The translations under genes and the position numbers were made by a program. This document shows, piece by piece, positions 1 through 6,935 of a stretch of 64,000 nucleotides of DNA. Position 1 is the stretch's first letter. Every line of letters begins with the position of its first letter. The notes below the pieces were generated by a model that saw nothing but the letters and a program-made list of their open reading frames with translations, did no database searches and was not told the origin of the DNA. The stretch is from positions 1,262,824 to 1,326,823 of the forward strand of contig CANMSI010000001.1 in the NCBI GenBank assembly GCA_947500575.1, read 5' to 3'. The stretch comes from an uncultured Flavobacteriaceae bacterium. Its GTDB lineage: Bacteria; Bacteroidota; Bacteroidia; Flavobacteriales; Flavobacteriaceae.

Positions 1-1
1 C

Positions 2-703
2 TTCTATAAAAATAAAAATCGACTAACCATTCTGAGTTTACTCCTATTTTTTGGTTGTATGATTAGTGCACATTTTAACTCAGGGTTTTCGGAAGAAAAT
101 GCAAAACCGAGCAGTCTTTTATACGTGTTGGATGCGGATACAAATACTGCGAAATGGGCCACCTATGAGGAGGCTCTTTCTGATTGGACTTCACAATATA
201 TTGGCACCAATAAAGAGGTTCCTGAAACTTTGGCAGACAATACTATTAGTAGTAAGTATAGTACTGGATTTAGTTATACCTCCCCGGCTCCCTTGAAGCA
301 AATTCGGATGCCTAAAATTGAAAAGACATTAGATACTATTGTTGGTAATGAACGCCTCTTGGAAATTTGCATTACACCGCAAAGAGCTGTAAATAGGTTG
401 GAAGTTTTTACCAATGAAATTGCTATTTCTAAAGCAACGGTTAATAAAACACCCCTAACTTCTTACTTTTTAGAAAATCGAAGAAGAGGTAAATTAGTAA
501 CCCACTATATTAGCGATAATGCCTACACAGAATTGAGTCTTACACTTCCAGCGGACGTTCCTCTAGAACTTACCATCTATGAAGCTTCTAATGATTTGCT
601 AAGCAATCCTCAATTTACGGTACCACAACGCCCTGCAGACAATATTCCTATGCCCTTTGTTTTAAATGATGCCATTCTTGTCACCAAAACTATAAAATTT
701 TGA
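2..703 (+). CDS. C-terminal part of an M28-like metallopeptidase (cut at left edge)
   Basis: The frame is open from base 2, so the gene begins outside the window and only the last 233 residues are visible. It starts with the end of a hydrophobic segment (LTILSLLLFFGC) followed by a periplasmic-looking domain. The motif WATYEEALSDWTSQY resembles the C-terminal domain that follows the membrane segments of Bacteroidetes M28 (ERMP1-like) peptidases. The metal-binding catalytic domain would lie upstream and is not visible, so function rests on recall of the C-terminal domain only. The stop TGA overlaps the TTG start of the next gene, which implies translational coupling. Confidence 0.55.
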   Translation, partial: FYKNKNRLTILSLLLFFGCMISAHFNSGFSEENAKPSSLLYVLDADTNTAKWATYEEALSDWTSQYIGTNKEVPETLADNTISSKYSTGFSYTSPAPLKQIRMPKIEKTLDTIVGNERLLEICITPQRAVNRLEVFTNEIAISKATVNKTPLTSYFLENRRRGKLVTHYISDNAYTELSLTLPADVPLELTIYEASNDLLSNPQFTVPQRPADNIPMPFVLNDAILVTKTIKF

Positions 704-1527
704 GTGCATCCATCGGCATTATGGGTTGTGGTTGGCTAGGTTTCCCACTAGCGAAAGTTTTGGTAAAGAATGGATATGAAATACACGGAAGTACCACATC
801 TAAAGAAAAAACACCCGAATTAGAAGCTGCAGGGATCGAAGCATTTTGCATCGCTTTATCAGAAAATGGAATAGAAGGACCCATAAGTGCTTTTTTAAAA
901 CCAATCTCTACCCTCATTGTAAATGTTCCTCCACGCCTAAGAATCGCTCCACAGGAAAGTTACGTTCAAAAGATGCAATTCCTTTTAGATGCCATTACCG
1001 CTTCGGAGGTAGAAAAAGTTATTTTTATAAGTAGTACTTCTGTCTATGGAGATATAGAAGGCGATGTTACCGAAAGTACAACTCCCGTACCAAGTTCAGC
1101 TTCAGGAAAACAATTATTATTAGCAGAAAAATTGTTTACCCAAACTCCCAACCTACAAAGCAGTATAGTGCGTTTTGGAGGCTTAATTGGCCCTCACCGT
1201 CACCCTGTTACCAATTTGTCTAAAAAAAAACAATTAGCTAATGGCAATATCCCTATCAACTTAATTCATCTGGACGATTGTATCCGAATTATAACCACCA
1301 TTATCGAAAAAGCGTATTGGGGAGAACTTTTTAACGCTGTGTATCCCTATTACCCTTCAAAAAGGGATTTCTACACCCAAGAAGCCATAAAAATGGGTCT
1401 TCCAAAGCCAGCATATGGCATAGAAAATAGGAAAAAGGGAAAGAAAGTGATCTCAGACCGACTCTTAAATGTTAAAAAATTTACCTTCATGACTTCAGTT
1501 CTTTCTAGCTTCACCACAGAAAAATAA
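700..1527 (+). CDS. NAD(P)-binding SDR-like protein (atypical epimerase, YeeZ-like)
   Basis: This 275-residue Rossmann protein has the dinucleotide-binding motif GCGWLGFPLA near residue 10. The segment FISSTSVYGD near residue 110 is the usual Ser/Thr region of extended short-chain dehydrogenases. The catalytic YxxxK is not evident: where family members read YxxSK, this protein reads SASGKQLLLAEK. It may therefore bind a nucleotide without classic epimerase chemistry. It starts with TTG overlapping the previous stop (TTGA). Substrate unknown. Confidence 0.75.
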   Translation: MSASIGIMGCGWLGFPLAKVLVKNGYEIHGSTTSKEKTPELEAAGIEAFCIALSENGIEGPISAFLKPISTLIVNVPPRLRIAPQESYVQKMQFLLDAITASEVEKVIFISSTSVYGDIEGDVTESTTPVPSSASGKQLLLAEKLFTQTPNLQSSIVRFGGLIGPHRHPVTNLSKKKQLANGNIPINLIHLDDCIRIITTIIEKAYWGELFNAVYPYYPSKRDFYTQEAIKMGLPKPAYGIENRKKGKKVISDRLLNVKKFTFMTSVLSSFTTEK

Positions 1528-1621
1528 GGTTTCACAACAAATAGTCGTCATATTCGTTAAATAGGAAGGCTTTTAGGCACATTCTAGCGTATCTTTAATA
1601 TGTAATTATAAATCGATTGAC

Positions 1622-1996
1622 ATGGAAAATCCAAGTTTAAAAGGGAGGATCTTGCTCGAAATTGAAAGCTTGATCGCCCGTAGCTGTCCCAATCGAAAAC
1701 TTTCCCAAAAGTTTAAAAACCTACATATTGCCCTTTTGAAAAAACATTACAATGCAGCAGATGTTTCTATTGATTACCACCGTAAAAGAGTGGCTTTAGA
1801 CATTGTGATGGACGACAAAGATTACGACCCTAAAAAGGTAAATCTTCATGTTCCAACACTGCACGCTAATCTTTTATTCAAAAACCTAAGTGAATTTCTT
1901 AAATCCTGTATTGACAGGGATAATGGAAGTCTGGCATTCTATGCTAGTCTTTTACGCTCTTATGACAACAAGGATGTAAAACTTCACATCGCTTAA
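1622..1996 (+). CDS. hypothetical protein, 124 aa
   Basis: I do not recognise this small soluble protein. It has no signal peptide or membrane segment. It has a basic N-terminal half (ARSCPNRKLSQKFKNLH) and a mixed alpha/beta-looking remainder ending KDVKLHIA. It stands alone between an SDR gene and a TPR protein and is followed by a strong hairpin terminator. A TATCTTTA box about 30 nt upstream resembles a weak Bacteroidetes -7 element, so it is probably a single-gene transcript. Confidence 0.6.
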   Translation: MENPSLKGRILLEIESLIARSCPNRKLSQKFKNLHIALLKKHYNAADVSIDYHRKRVALDIVMDDKDYDPKKVNLHVPTLHANLLFKNLSEFLKSCIDRDNGSLAFYASLLRSYDNKDVKLHIA

Positions 1997-2030
1997 TTAA
2001 CCAACGCCAACTAATAACTCAACATAGTGC

Positions 2031-2060
2031 AAGGATGTCTTAACGGGCATCCTTTTTTTA
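2031..2060 (+). terminator. Rho-independent terminator after the 124-aa gene
   Basis: AAGGATGTC (2031-2039) pairs with GGCATCCTT (2046-2054) around the loop TTAACG, with one G-U pair, and is followed by a run of T. Confidence 0.8.
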
Positions 2061-2211
2061 TTGCAATAACATCCGAGGGCTAAAAAGGCGTTAAAAAACT
2101 TAAAAAAGAAGGTCTAAGCTCTTATAAATCTGTTAATTTACCGAATACACTTTCCAATGCGCCTCCCATCAAAGAAAATTTTATTACTTTGCCGCACCAA
2201 AAATAAAGAAG

Positions 2212-2913
2212 ATGAAAAGAGTAGTTGTACTATTATTGTTTGTAGGAATCTTTTCTGCAAACGCGCAGACCAAAACGGAATTGCAAAAACATTATGAGTC
2301 TTTCTATAAAGAAATGCGTTTGCAAGGAGACATTGATGGCGTTATAAACGCGCTCACTCATTTAAATGTATTAGCTCCTTCTAAGGAACGAAGAGACACT
2401 TTAGCCTACATCTATGCAAATGATAACAGACACCTTCAAGCGCTTAATACCATCGGAATTGATAAGAATGATGACGATTCTAATTTAGCGGTACAGGTAA
2501 AAGCTATTTCGCTAAAGGCTTTGAACCAACCGAAACGTGCCATAGAACAATTCGAAATTTTAAACAAAAGAACTCCAAATGCCTATTTGGCTTATGAGCT
2601 GGCAGATCTCAAAATACAAATGGGAGATAATGATGGAGCAGCAAATCATATCGAATATGGAATTACAAATGCCAAAGACGAAATGAAGTATGCATTCTAT
2701 GAGCGCCAACAACCCTATGAAGTACCTATAAAAGCGGCACTTCTTCATTTAAAAGGCTTAGTGCAGTATAACAAGGACAAAACAAATATTGACGCTGCTA
2801 TTACGCTTATTGATGAGGCTTTAAAAATAGATCCAAATTTTAATTTGGCAAGTTTAAGCAAGCAGGCATTAGAATCTCGCAAGGGGCAACCTGAAGGGGA
2901 AACTAAAGAATAA
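2212..2913 (+). CDS. secreted TPR-repeat protein
   Basis: The 233-residue product begins with a clear signal peptide (MKRVVVLLLFVGIFSANAQ, cut after AQ). Several helix-turn-helix pairs of tetratricopeptide type follow, for example LKALNQPKRAIEQFEILNK near residues 105-123 and a last repeat near 195-220 (AITLIDEALKIDPNFNLA). Such periplasmic proteins act as protein-protein scaffolds; no partner is evident. The C-terminus is charged (EGETKE). It converges on the next gene with a shared terminator between them. Confidence 0.75.
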   Translation: MKRVVVLLLFVGIFSANAQTKTELQKHYESFYKEMRLQGDIDGVINALTHLNVLAPSKERRDTLAYIYANDNRHLQALNTIGIDKNDDDSNLAVQVKAISLKALNQPKRAIEQFEILNKRTPNAYLAYELADLKIQMGDNDGAANHIEYGITNAKDEMKYAFYERQQPYEVPIKAALLHLKGLVQYNKDKTNIDAAITLIDEALKIDPNFNLASLSKQALESRKGQPEGETKE

Positions 2914-2936
2914 TAATTAGATCGAAAATATATTAG

Positions 2937-2963
2937 AAAAGCGGATGAATAGTCCGCTTTTTT
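2937..2963. terminator. bidirectional terminator between convergent genes
   Basis: GCGGA (2941-2945) pairs with TCCGC (2953-2957), flanked by AAAA on the left and TTTTTT on the right, so it can work for both the TPR gene and the opposing SnoaL-like gene. Confidence 0.75.
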
Positions 2964-3456
2964 AGCGTTTTATTTTTTCTTTTACCAGGGTTTCCTTTTG
3001 CTTTTTCAAGGCAATTACCTCATTTGCATGGTCATTAGGAACGGTCATGGAAAGCACATAATGAGCTATTTTCCATTGACCATCTTCTTTTCGCAATACA
3101 CCAGAACCTCGGCACAACTCCATCCACGTGTCTAAAAGCTCATCGAACCAGGCATATTTTTCATCTTCACTGATATAGATATTTCGTTTTAAAGCGGTAA
3201 AACTCCAAGCTTTTCCTTGATCAAAATAAGGTTTGGAAAACTCCTTAAACGCTTTTACAGACCAATTCTCTTCGGCATCTGTCCCAATAAACGCACCGTC
3301 TGAGGTCATCTTAGAAAAATAGGCTTCATAATCCGCATTGGCAGCTGCAGTATGCCAACCATCTAGTACAGCCGTAATCGCCACTTTTTCTCCATCTTGC
3401 GCCTTTAACTGTAAGCTATAAACAACTAATAATCCTAATAAATACCTACTCATCAT
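2962..3456 (-). CDS. secreted NTF2/SnoaL-like protein
   Basis: A 164-residue protein with a signal peptide ending SLQLKAQ, then one cone-shaped NTF2-like domain. Typical features are the helix AAANADYEAYFSKMTSDGAFIGTDAEE and the late strands KEDGQWKIAHYVLSMTVPND seen in SnoaL/DUF4440-type proteins. Members range from isomerases to ligand-binding proteins; nothing here fixes a substrate. The start codon overlaps the end of the upstream lipoprotein gene by 11 bases, so the two are cotranscribed. Confidence 0.7.
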   Translation of the reverse strand: MMSRYLLGLLVVYSLQLKAQDGEKVAITAVLDGWHTAAANADYEAYFSKMTSDGAFIGTDAEENWSVKAFKEFSKPYFDQGKAWSFTALKRNIYISEDEKYAWFDELLDTWMELCRGSGVLRKEDGQWKIAHYVLSMTVPNDHANEVIALKKQKETLVKEKIKR

Positions 3457-3958
3457 CTAGAATTAAATTAATATCCAATGCACTGTTCACAGCCACATTA
3501 AATTGGTTTCTATATGCATTATATGCCAGTATCATTTCTTTGGCAGGAGGCAATACATCTGTTCGGTCTTCTAAACTAGCCTTTACCTTTAAGAGATAGG
3601 TCTTAAATACTTTTTGCCGACTCCGTACTTGCGGTTGATCAAAGGTTTCGGGATAATCCGAGGCCTCTAATTCCTTTTGTTTCTCAATAATATTATCAAT
3701 GGTCAGTAATAAATCTTCTCTGTTCTCTGCTTTATAGACTGCATCAACGCTGGCTTCAAAAATACCATAGGCTTCCCAATTGTTTAAAATAGCATTTGCC
3801 TTGGCATTGATAGCCACTTTTTTAGGCAACTTACTAAAATCATATGCCGCACTTAAATCCGTAGCATCTGTCTGCTGATTTTGCTCATCGTTACAAGAAA
3901 TAAAAAAGAAGATTGTTAGAAAAAGAAGGCGTATTTTTAGCATGTAGCTAAGGTACAA
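3446..3958 (-). CDS. hypothetical lipoprotein
   Basis: The N-terminus LKIRLLFLTIFFFISC is a lipoprotein signal with cleavage before Cys; translation more likely starts at the internal Met (MLKIRL, about base 3943). The mature part is about 145 residues, helical and rich in Asn/Asp. I recognise no family. It is the first gene of a two-gene operon with the NTF2-like protein. The residues after Cys (NDEQNQQ) are acidic, compatible with Bacteroidetes surface lipoprotein export. Confidence 0.6.
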   Translation of the reverse strand: MYLSYMLKIRLLFLTIFFFISCNDEQNQQTDATDLSAAYDFSKLPKKVAINAKANAILNNWEAYGIFEASVDAVYKAENREDLLLTIDNIIEKQKELEASDYPETFDQPQVRSRQKVFKTYLLKVKASLEDRTDVLPPAKEMILAYNAYRNQFNVAVNSALDINLILDDE

Positions 3959-4006
3959 ATTTTAATAAAAGCTATCTTTACCAGCAATTATTTTAACTTC
4001 ATTTTG

Positions 4007-4945
4007 ATGCAGAAATCCATATTAATTTTAGGTGCTTGCGGGCAAATAGGAACCGAGCTTACCTTCGCCTTACGGGAAAAATACGGAAGCGAACAAGTCA
4101 TTGCTAGCGATATACGGGAAGGAAACGAAAATTTGATGAATTCTGGTCCTTTTGAACTATTAGACGCCACCAATTACGATGCCATTGAAGATGTGGTAAT
4201 GCACTATGAAATTGAAGAAGTATATCTCATGGCTGCCATGCTCAGTGCAACCGCAGAAAAGTTTCCTATGCGCGCTTGGAATTTAAATATGAATTCGCTC
4301 TTTAATATTTTAAATCTAGCAAAGGAAAAGAAAATAAGCAAGGTCTTTTGGCCTTCCAGTATAGCAGTATTTGGTCCCAACACGCCTACTGAAAATACCC
4401 CACAACATACCATTATGGAACCTTCCACAGTCTATGGCATAAGCAAGCAATCTGGAGAACGATGGTGTTCCTATTATTTTGAAAAATATGGAGTAGATGT
4501 TCGCAGCATTCGCTATCCGGGATTAATAAGTTACAAAACATTACCCGGTGGAGGTACCACAGATTATGCTGTAGAAATCTATCACAAAGCTCTAGCGGAT
4601 AAAAAATATACTTGTTTTCTAAAAGAAGATACCAAACTACCCATGATGTTCATGGACGACGCTATTAAAGCTACCATGCATATTATGGAAACAGAGGTTG
4701 CTTCTTTAAAGATTAGATCTTCCTATAATTTGGCAGCTATGAGTTTTACACCCGCCGAAATTAGCAAAAGTATCCAAGAACATATTCCAGATTTTGAAAT
4801 TGACTATCAACCAGATTTTAGACAGGCCATTGCAGATTCTTGGCCAAGCAGTATTGACGATACCAAAGCAAACAAAGATTGGGGATGGAAAGCCAACTTT
4901 GACTTGGGTAGAACTACGGCAGAGATGCTTAAAAATTTAAAATAG
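4007..4945 (+). CDS. tdh: L-threonine 3-dehydrogenase, SDR (epimerase-like) type
   Basis: The product is an extended short-chain dehydrogenase of about 312 residues. The NAD-binding motif is GACGQIGTEL at residues 8-17, followed by SDIRE. The catalytic segment is YGISKQSGERWC, with Tyr and Lys spaced by three. The stretch VRSIRYPGLISYKTLPGGGTT is characteristic of the UDP-galactose-epimerase-like threonine dehydrogenases of Bacteroidetes, which oxidise L-threonine to 2-amino-3-ketobutyrate with NAD. The KBL partner gene is not in the window. An in-frame TTG lies one codon upstream, but the ATG at 4007 is preferred. A TATCTTTA box about 30 nt upstream may be its promoter. Confidence 0.85.
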   Translation: MQKSILILGACGQIGTELTFALREKYGSEQVIASDIREGNENLMNSGPFELLDATNYDAIEDVVMHYEIEEVYLMAAMLSATAEKFPMRAWNLNMNSLFNILNLAKEKKISKVFWPSSIAVFGPNTPTENTPQHTIMEPSTVYGISKQSGERWCSYYFEKYGVDVRSIRYPGLISYKTLPGGGTTDYAVEIYHKALADKKYTCFLKEDTKLPMMFMDDAIKATMHIMETEVASLKIRSSYNLAAMSFTPAEISKSIQEHIPDFEIDYQPDFRQAIADSWPSSIDDTKANKDWGWKANFDLGRTTAEMLKNLK

Positions 4946-4955
4946 AGAAACTACT

Positions 4956-5399
4956 TTAGGTATTCACTTTCCATTGGTAACTATCGTCTTCAAAAAGCTC
5001 TTTCCCAAAGATTGGCACCTGCACTTTTATTTCTTCTACCACATGATGTAAGGCATCAAAAACCTCCTTTCGATGTGCAGAAGACACAAAAACAAACAGG
5101 CAAATTTCACCAATTTTCACAATACCAGAGCTGTGGTAAATATGCATGCAGCTTAAATCGAACTTGTCAAAAGTTGCTTCTCTAATCTCATGAAATTTGA
5201 GATTGGCCATTTCTTCATAGGACTCATAATTAATGGCCGCTACCTTTTTCCCATCTATTTCATCAGCACGTACTTGTCCCAGAAAAATATCATGGGCCCC
5301 TATTTGCGTTTTGGACTGGTGTTTGGCAATAGAGTTAGCAATAAACTCGGGCGTAATAGCTCCCTTTACAAAAACGTTCTTAATGGCTTTCTTTTCCAT
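4956..5399 (-). CDS. moaE: molybdopterin synthase catalytic subunit MoaE
   Basis: MoaE transfers sulfur from MoaD thiocarboxylate to precursor Z to make molybdopterin. The product (147 residues from the internal ATG; a start 30 nt further upstream is possible) shows the MoaE signatures GQVRADEIDGKKVAAINYESY, the HRKEVFDALHHVVEEIK helix, and the two catalytic lysines in EEIKVQVPIFGKE. No moaA, moaC, moaD or moeA lies nearby, so this gene is separated from the rest of the pathway. The window's molybdoenzyme and mobA are 4-6 kb away. Confidence 0.92.
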   Translation of the reverse strand: MEKKAIKNVFVKGAITPEFIANSIAKHQSKTQIGAHDIFLGQVRADEIDGKKVAAINYESYEEMANLKFHEIREATFDKFDLSCMHIYHSSGIVKIGEICLFVFVSSAHRKEVFDALHHVVEEIKVQVPIFGKELFEDDSYQWKVNT

Positions 5400-5469
5400 A
5401 GGTTTTTTAATAGCACTATAAATGTACATTATTTAGTTACACTATTAAAGTTCTCGCTCCAATACTTTG

Positions 5470-5541
5470 TAGCCCCGGCAAGAATCGAACTTGCATCTAA
5501 AGTTTAGGAAACTTCTATTCTATCCATTGAACTACGGGGCC
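5470..5541 (-). tRNA. tRNA-Arg (anticodon CCT)
   Basis: The minus strand folds into a cloverleaf. The D arm is GTTC/GAAT. The anticodon stem GAAGT/ACTTT carries loop TTCCTAA with anticodon CCT, reading AGG. The T arm is GCAAG-TTCGATT-CTTGC. The acceptor stem has six Watson-Crick pairs (GCCCCG/CGGGGC); a seventh requires a G1-U72 wobble, with A73 as discriminator. CCA is not encoded. Confidence 0.92.
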
Positions 5542-5561
5542 TTAAGATTGTAAGCTAATAT

Positions 5562-6425
5562 CTATAAGTCTCTCAAATAATCCAAGCTTCTTTTTAAGGC
5601 AATCTCTGGGGCTTGCACCATGTCTTGTTCTACAAAAAAGTGTTGGGTGCCGCTTTGTTTGGCAGTTGCAATAATTCGTGGTAAATCCAATACACCATCA
5701 CCAGCAGTGGTCATCTCAGGGAACAAAGCCACCCATTGCTCTACGGTACCGCCATCTCCTGAAAACTGCACCTTGCTGTTCATATCTTTTATGTGCAAAA
5801 GCGGGAAACGTCCAGGATTATTTTCCAGATAGTAAAGCGGATCTGCTCTCCCAGCAGTAGTCCAGAAAAGGTCCATTTCAAAAAAGACCTTAGACGCATC
5901 GGTACTATCAAGGATCAGCTGAAAAGGAATTTGCCCTTCCAATTCGCTCAGCCCATAACCATGATTATGATACGTAAACTTTAAGCCTACGGCAGCTGCT
6001 TTTTCACCTATGCTATTAAAGGTATCGGCTATGCGTTTATAATCGTCCAAACAAGTACGCTGTTCCTCTGGAATCATGGGTAAGCTAATATAGGTAAAAC
6101 CCAAAGTTTCACTAGCCGCTGCCAAGGCGTCCATATGATACAAAGCAGTATCCAAATCTATATGAATAGAAGGCACTTTAAGTGCATTGGCTTCTAAAAT
6201 GGCCGCCACTTCATCTTCGCTGAGCCCAAAATAACCGCTTCCAGAAAATCCTAGTTGCGGCACCGCCTCTTTCCAGCTCTTCTTGGCAGAGGAATCACTG
6301 TAGGGGTAAGGTCCAAATAATTCTAGCTCTTTGTACCCCATTTTAGAAAGCATTTGCATGGCTTTTTCAAAATTAGCTTCCAATAAAAACGGTAATGAAA
6401 ACAGTTGTACCCCTATTGCGTGCAT
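5562..6425 (-). CDS. sugar phosphate isomerase/epimerase-like TIM barrel protein
   Basis: A 287-residue xylose-isomerase-like TIM barrel protein without a signal peptide. Metal-site segments can be seen: KFTYHNHGYGL near residue 150, FFEMDLFWTTAGRADP near 187, LLHIKDMNSK near 212 and FFVEQDM near the end, matching the His/Glu/Asp ligands of this superfamily. Bacteroidetes relatives are often annotated as inosose isomerase or hydroxypyruvate isomerase-like; the substrate cannot be told. It is a single gene, read towards tRNA-Arg and away from the BlaI operon. Confidence 0.8.
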   Translation of the reverse strand: MHAIGVQLFSLPFLLEANFEKAMQMLSKMGYKELELFGPYPYSDSSAKKSWKEAVPQLGFSGSGYFGLSEDEVAAILEANALKVPSIHIDLDTALYHMDALAAASETLGFTYISLPMIPEEQRTCLDDYKRIADTFNSIGEKAAAVGLKFTYHNHGYGLSELEGQIPFQLILDSTDASKVFFEMDLFWTTAGRADPLYYLENNPGRFPLLHIKDMNSKVQFSGDGGTVEQWVALFPEMTTAGDGVLDLPRIIATAKQSGTQHFFVEQDMVQAPEIALKRSLDYLRDL

Positions 6426-6499
6426 GCTTTTTTATTTTTTTAAATATACTAAAAACAACCATGTATACAAGGGTTTTAAGATCTTTATAACGGCATTTT

Positions 6500-6533
6500 T
6501 AGTTGAATAACTATTTTTATAGTTGCATAACTA
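6500..6533 (+). promoter_or_regulatory. two BlaI-type operator candidates
   Basis: Two copies of TAGTTGnATAACTA lie at 6500-6513 and 6520-6533. Each is a near-palindrome (TAGTT...AACTA), and they are exactly 20 bp apart, so both face the same side of the helix. The second copy covers the -33 element of the BlaI promoter, as expected for autorepression. Confidence 0.6.
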
Positions 6534-6553
6534 AAAAAATAGGTTTACATTTG
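6523..6553 (+). promoter_or_regulatory. promoter of the BlaI-M56 operon
   Basis: TTG (6523-6525), a 20-nt spacer, then TACATTTG (6546-6553) match the Bacteroidetes housekeeping promoter. The BlaI ATG follows 23 nt after the -7 element. Confidence 0.7.
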
Positions 6554-6575
6554 AATCTCTTTAAATTTCATACAC

Positions 6576-6935
6576 ATGAAGAAGCTTACGAACAAAGAAG
6601 AAGAAGTACTAAAAATACTATGGAAGCTAAAAAAGGCTTTTGTAAAAGATGTTCTCAAAGAATTTACGGAAGAGAAACCACATTATAATACGCTCTCTAC
6701 CATGATTAGAAACTTAGAAGAAAAGGGTTACGTAGCTCACGAGGCGTATGGAAATACCCATCAGTACTACCCCATTGTTTCCAAAGAGTTTTACAGAAAG
6801 AACTTTATGAGTAGAGCTATGGAAGATTATTTTAATAATTCTTATAAAAACTTAGTCTCCTTTTTTGCGGCTGAAGAAAAGATTAGTGTAGCAGAATTAA
6901 AAGAAATTATTAACCGTATTGAAGACAACAACTAA
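6576..6935 (+). CDS. BlaI/MecI/CopY family repressor
   Basis: This 119-residue winged-helix protein matches the BlaI family: a NKEEEVLKILWKLKKAFVKDVL helix, recognition region HYNTLSTMIRNLEEKGYV and wing EAYGNTHQYYPIV. BlaI proteins are dimers that repress their own operon until cleaved following a signal from an M56 membrane protease. That partner is the next gene, overlapping by one base (TAATG). Twin operators lie on its promoter. The regulon may be wider; no beta-lactamase lies beside it, so a link to antibiotic resistance is not supported. Confidence 0.9.
   Translation: MKKLTNKEEEVLKILWKLKKAFVKDVLKEFTEEKPHYNTLSTMIRNLEEKGYVAHEAYGNTHQYYPIVSKEFYRKNFMSRAMEDYFNNSYKNLVSFFAAEEKISVAELKEIINRIEDNN

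Noticed and set aside
5190..5507. 105-codon open frame overlapping moaE and tRNA-Arg
   Set aside because: It is opposite to moaE and runs into the tRNA; there is no support for a protein.
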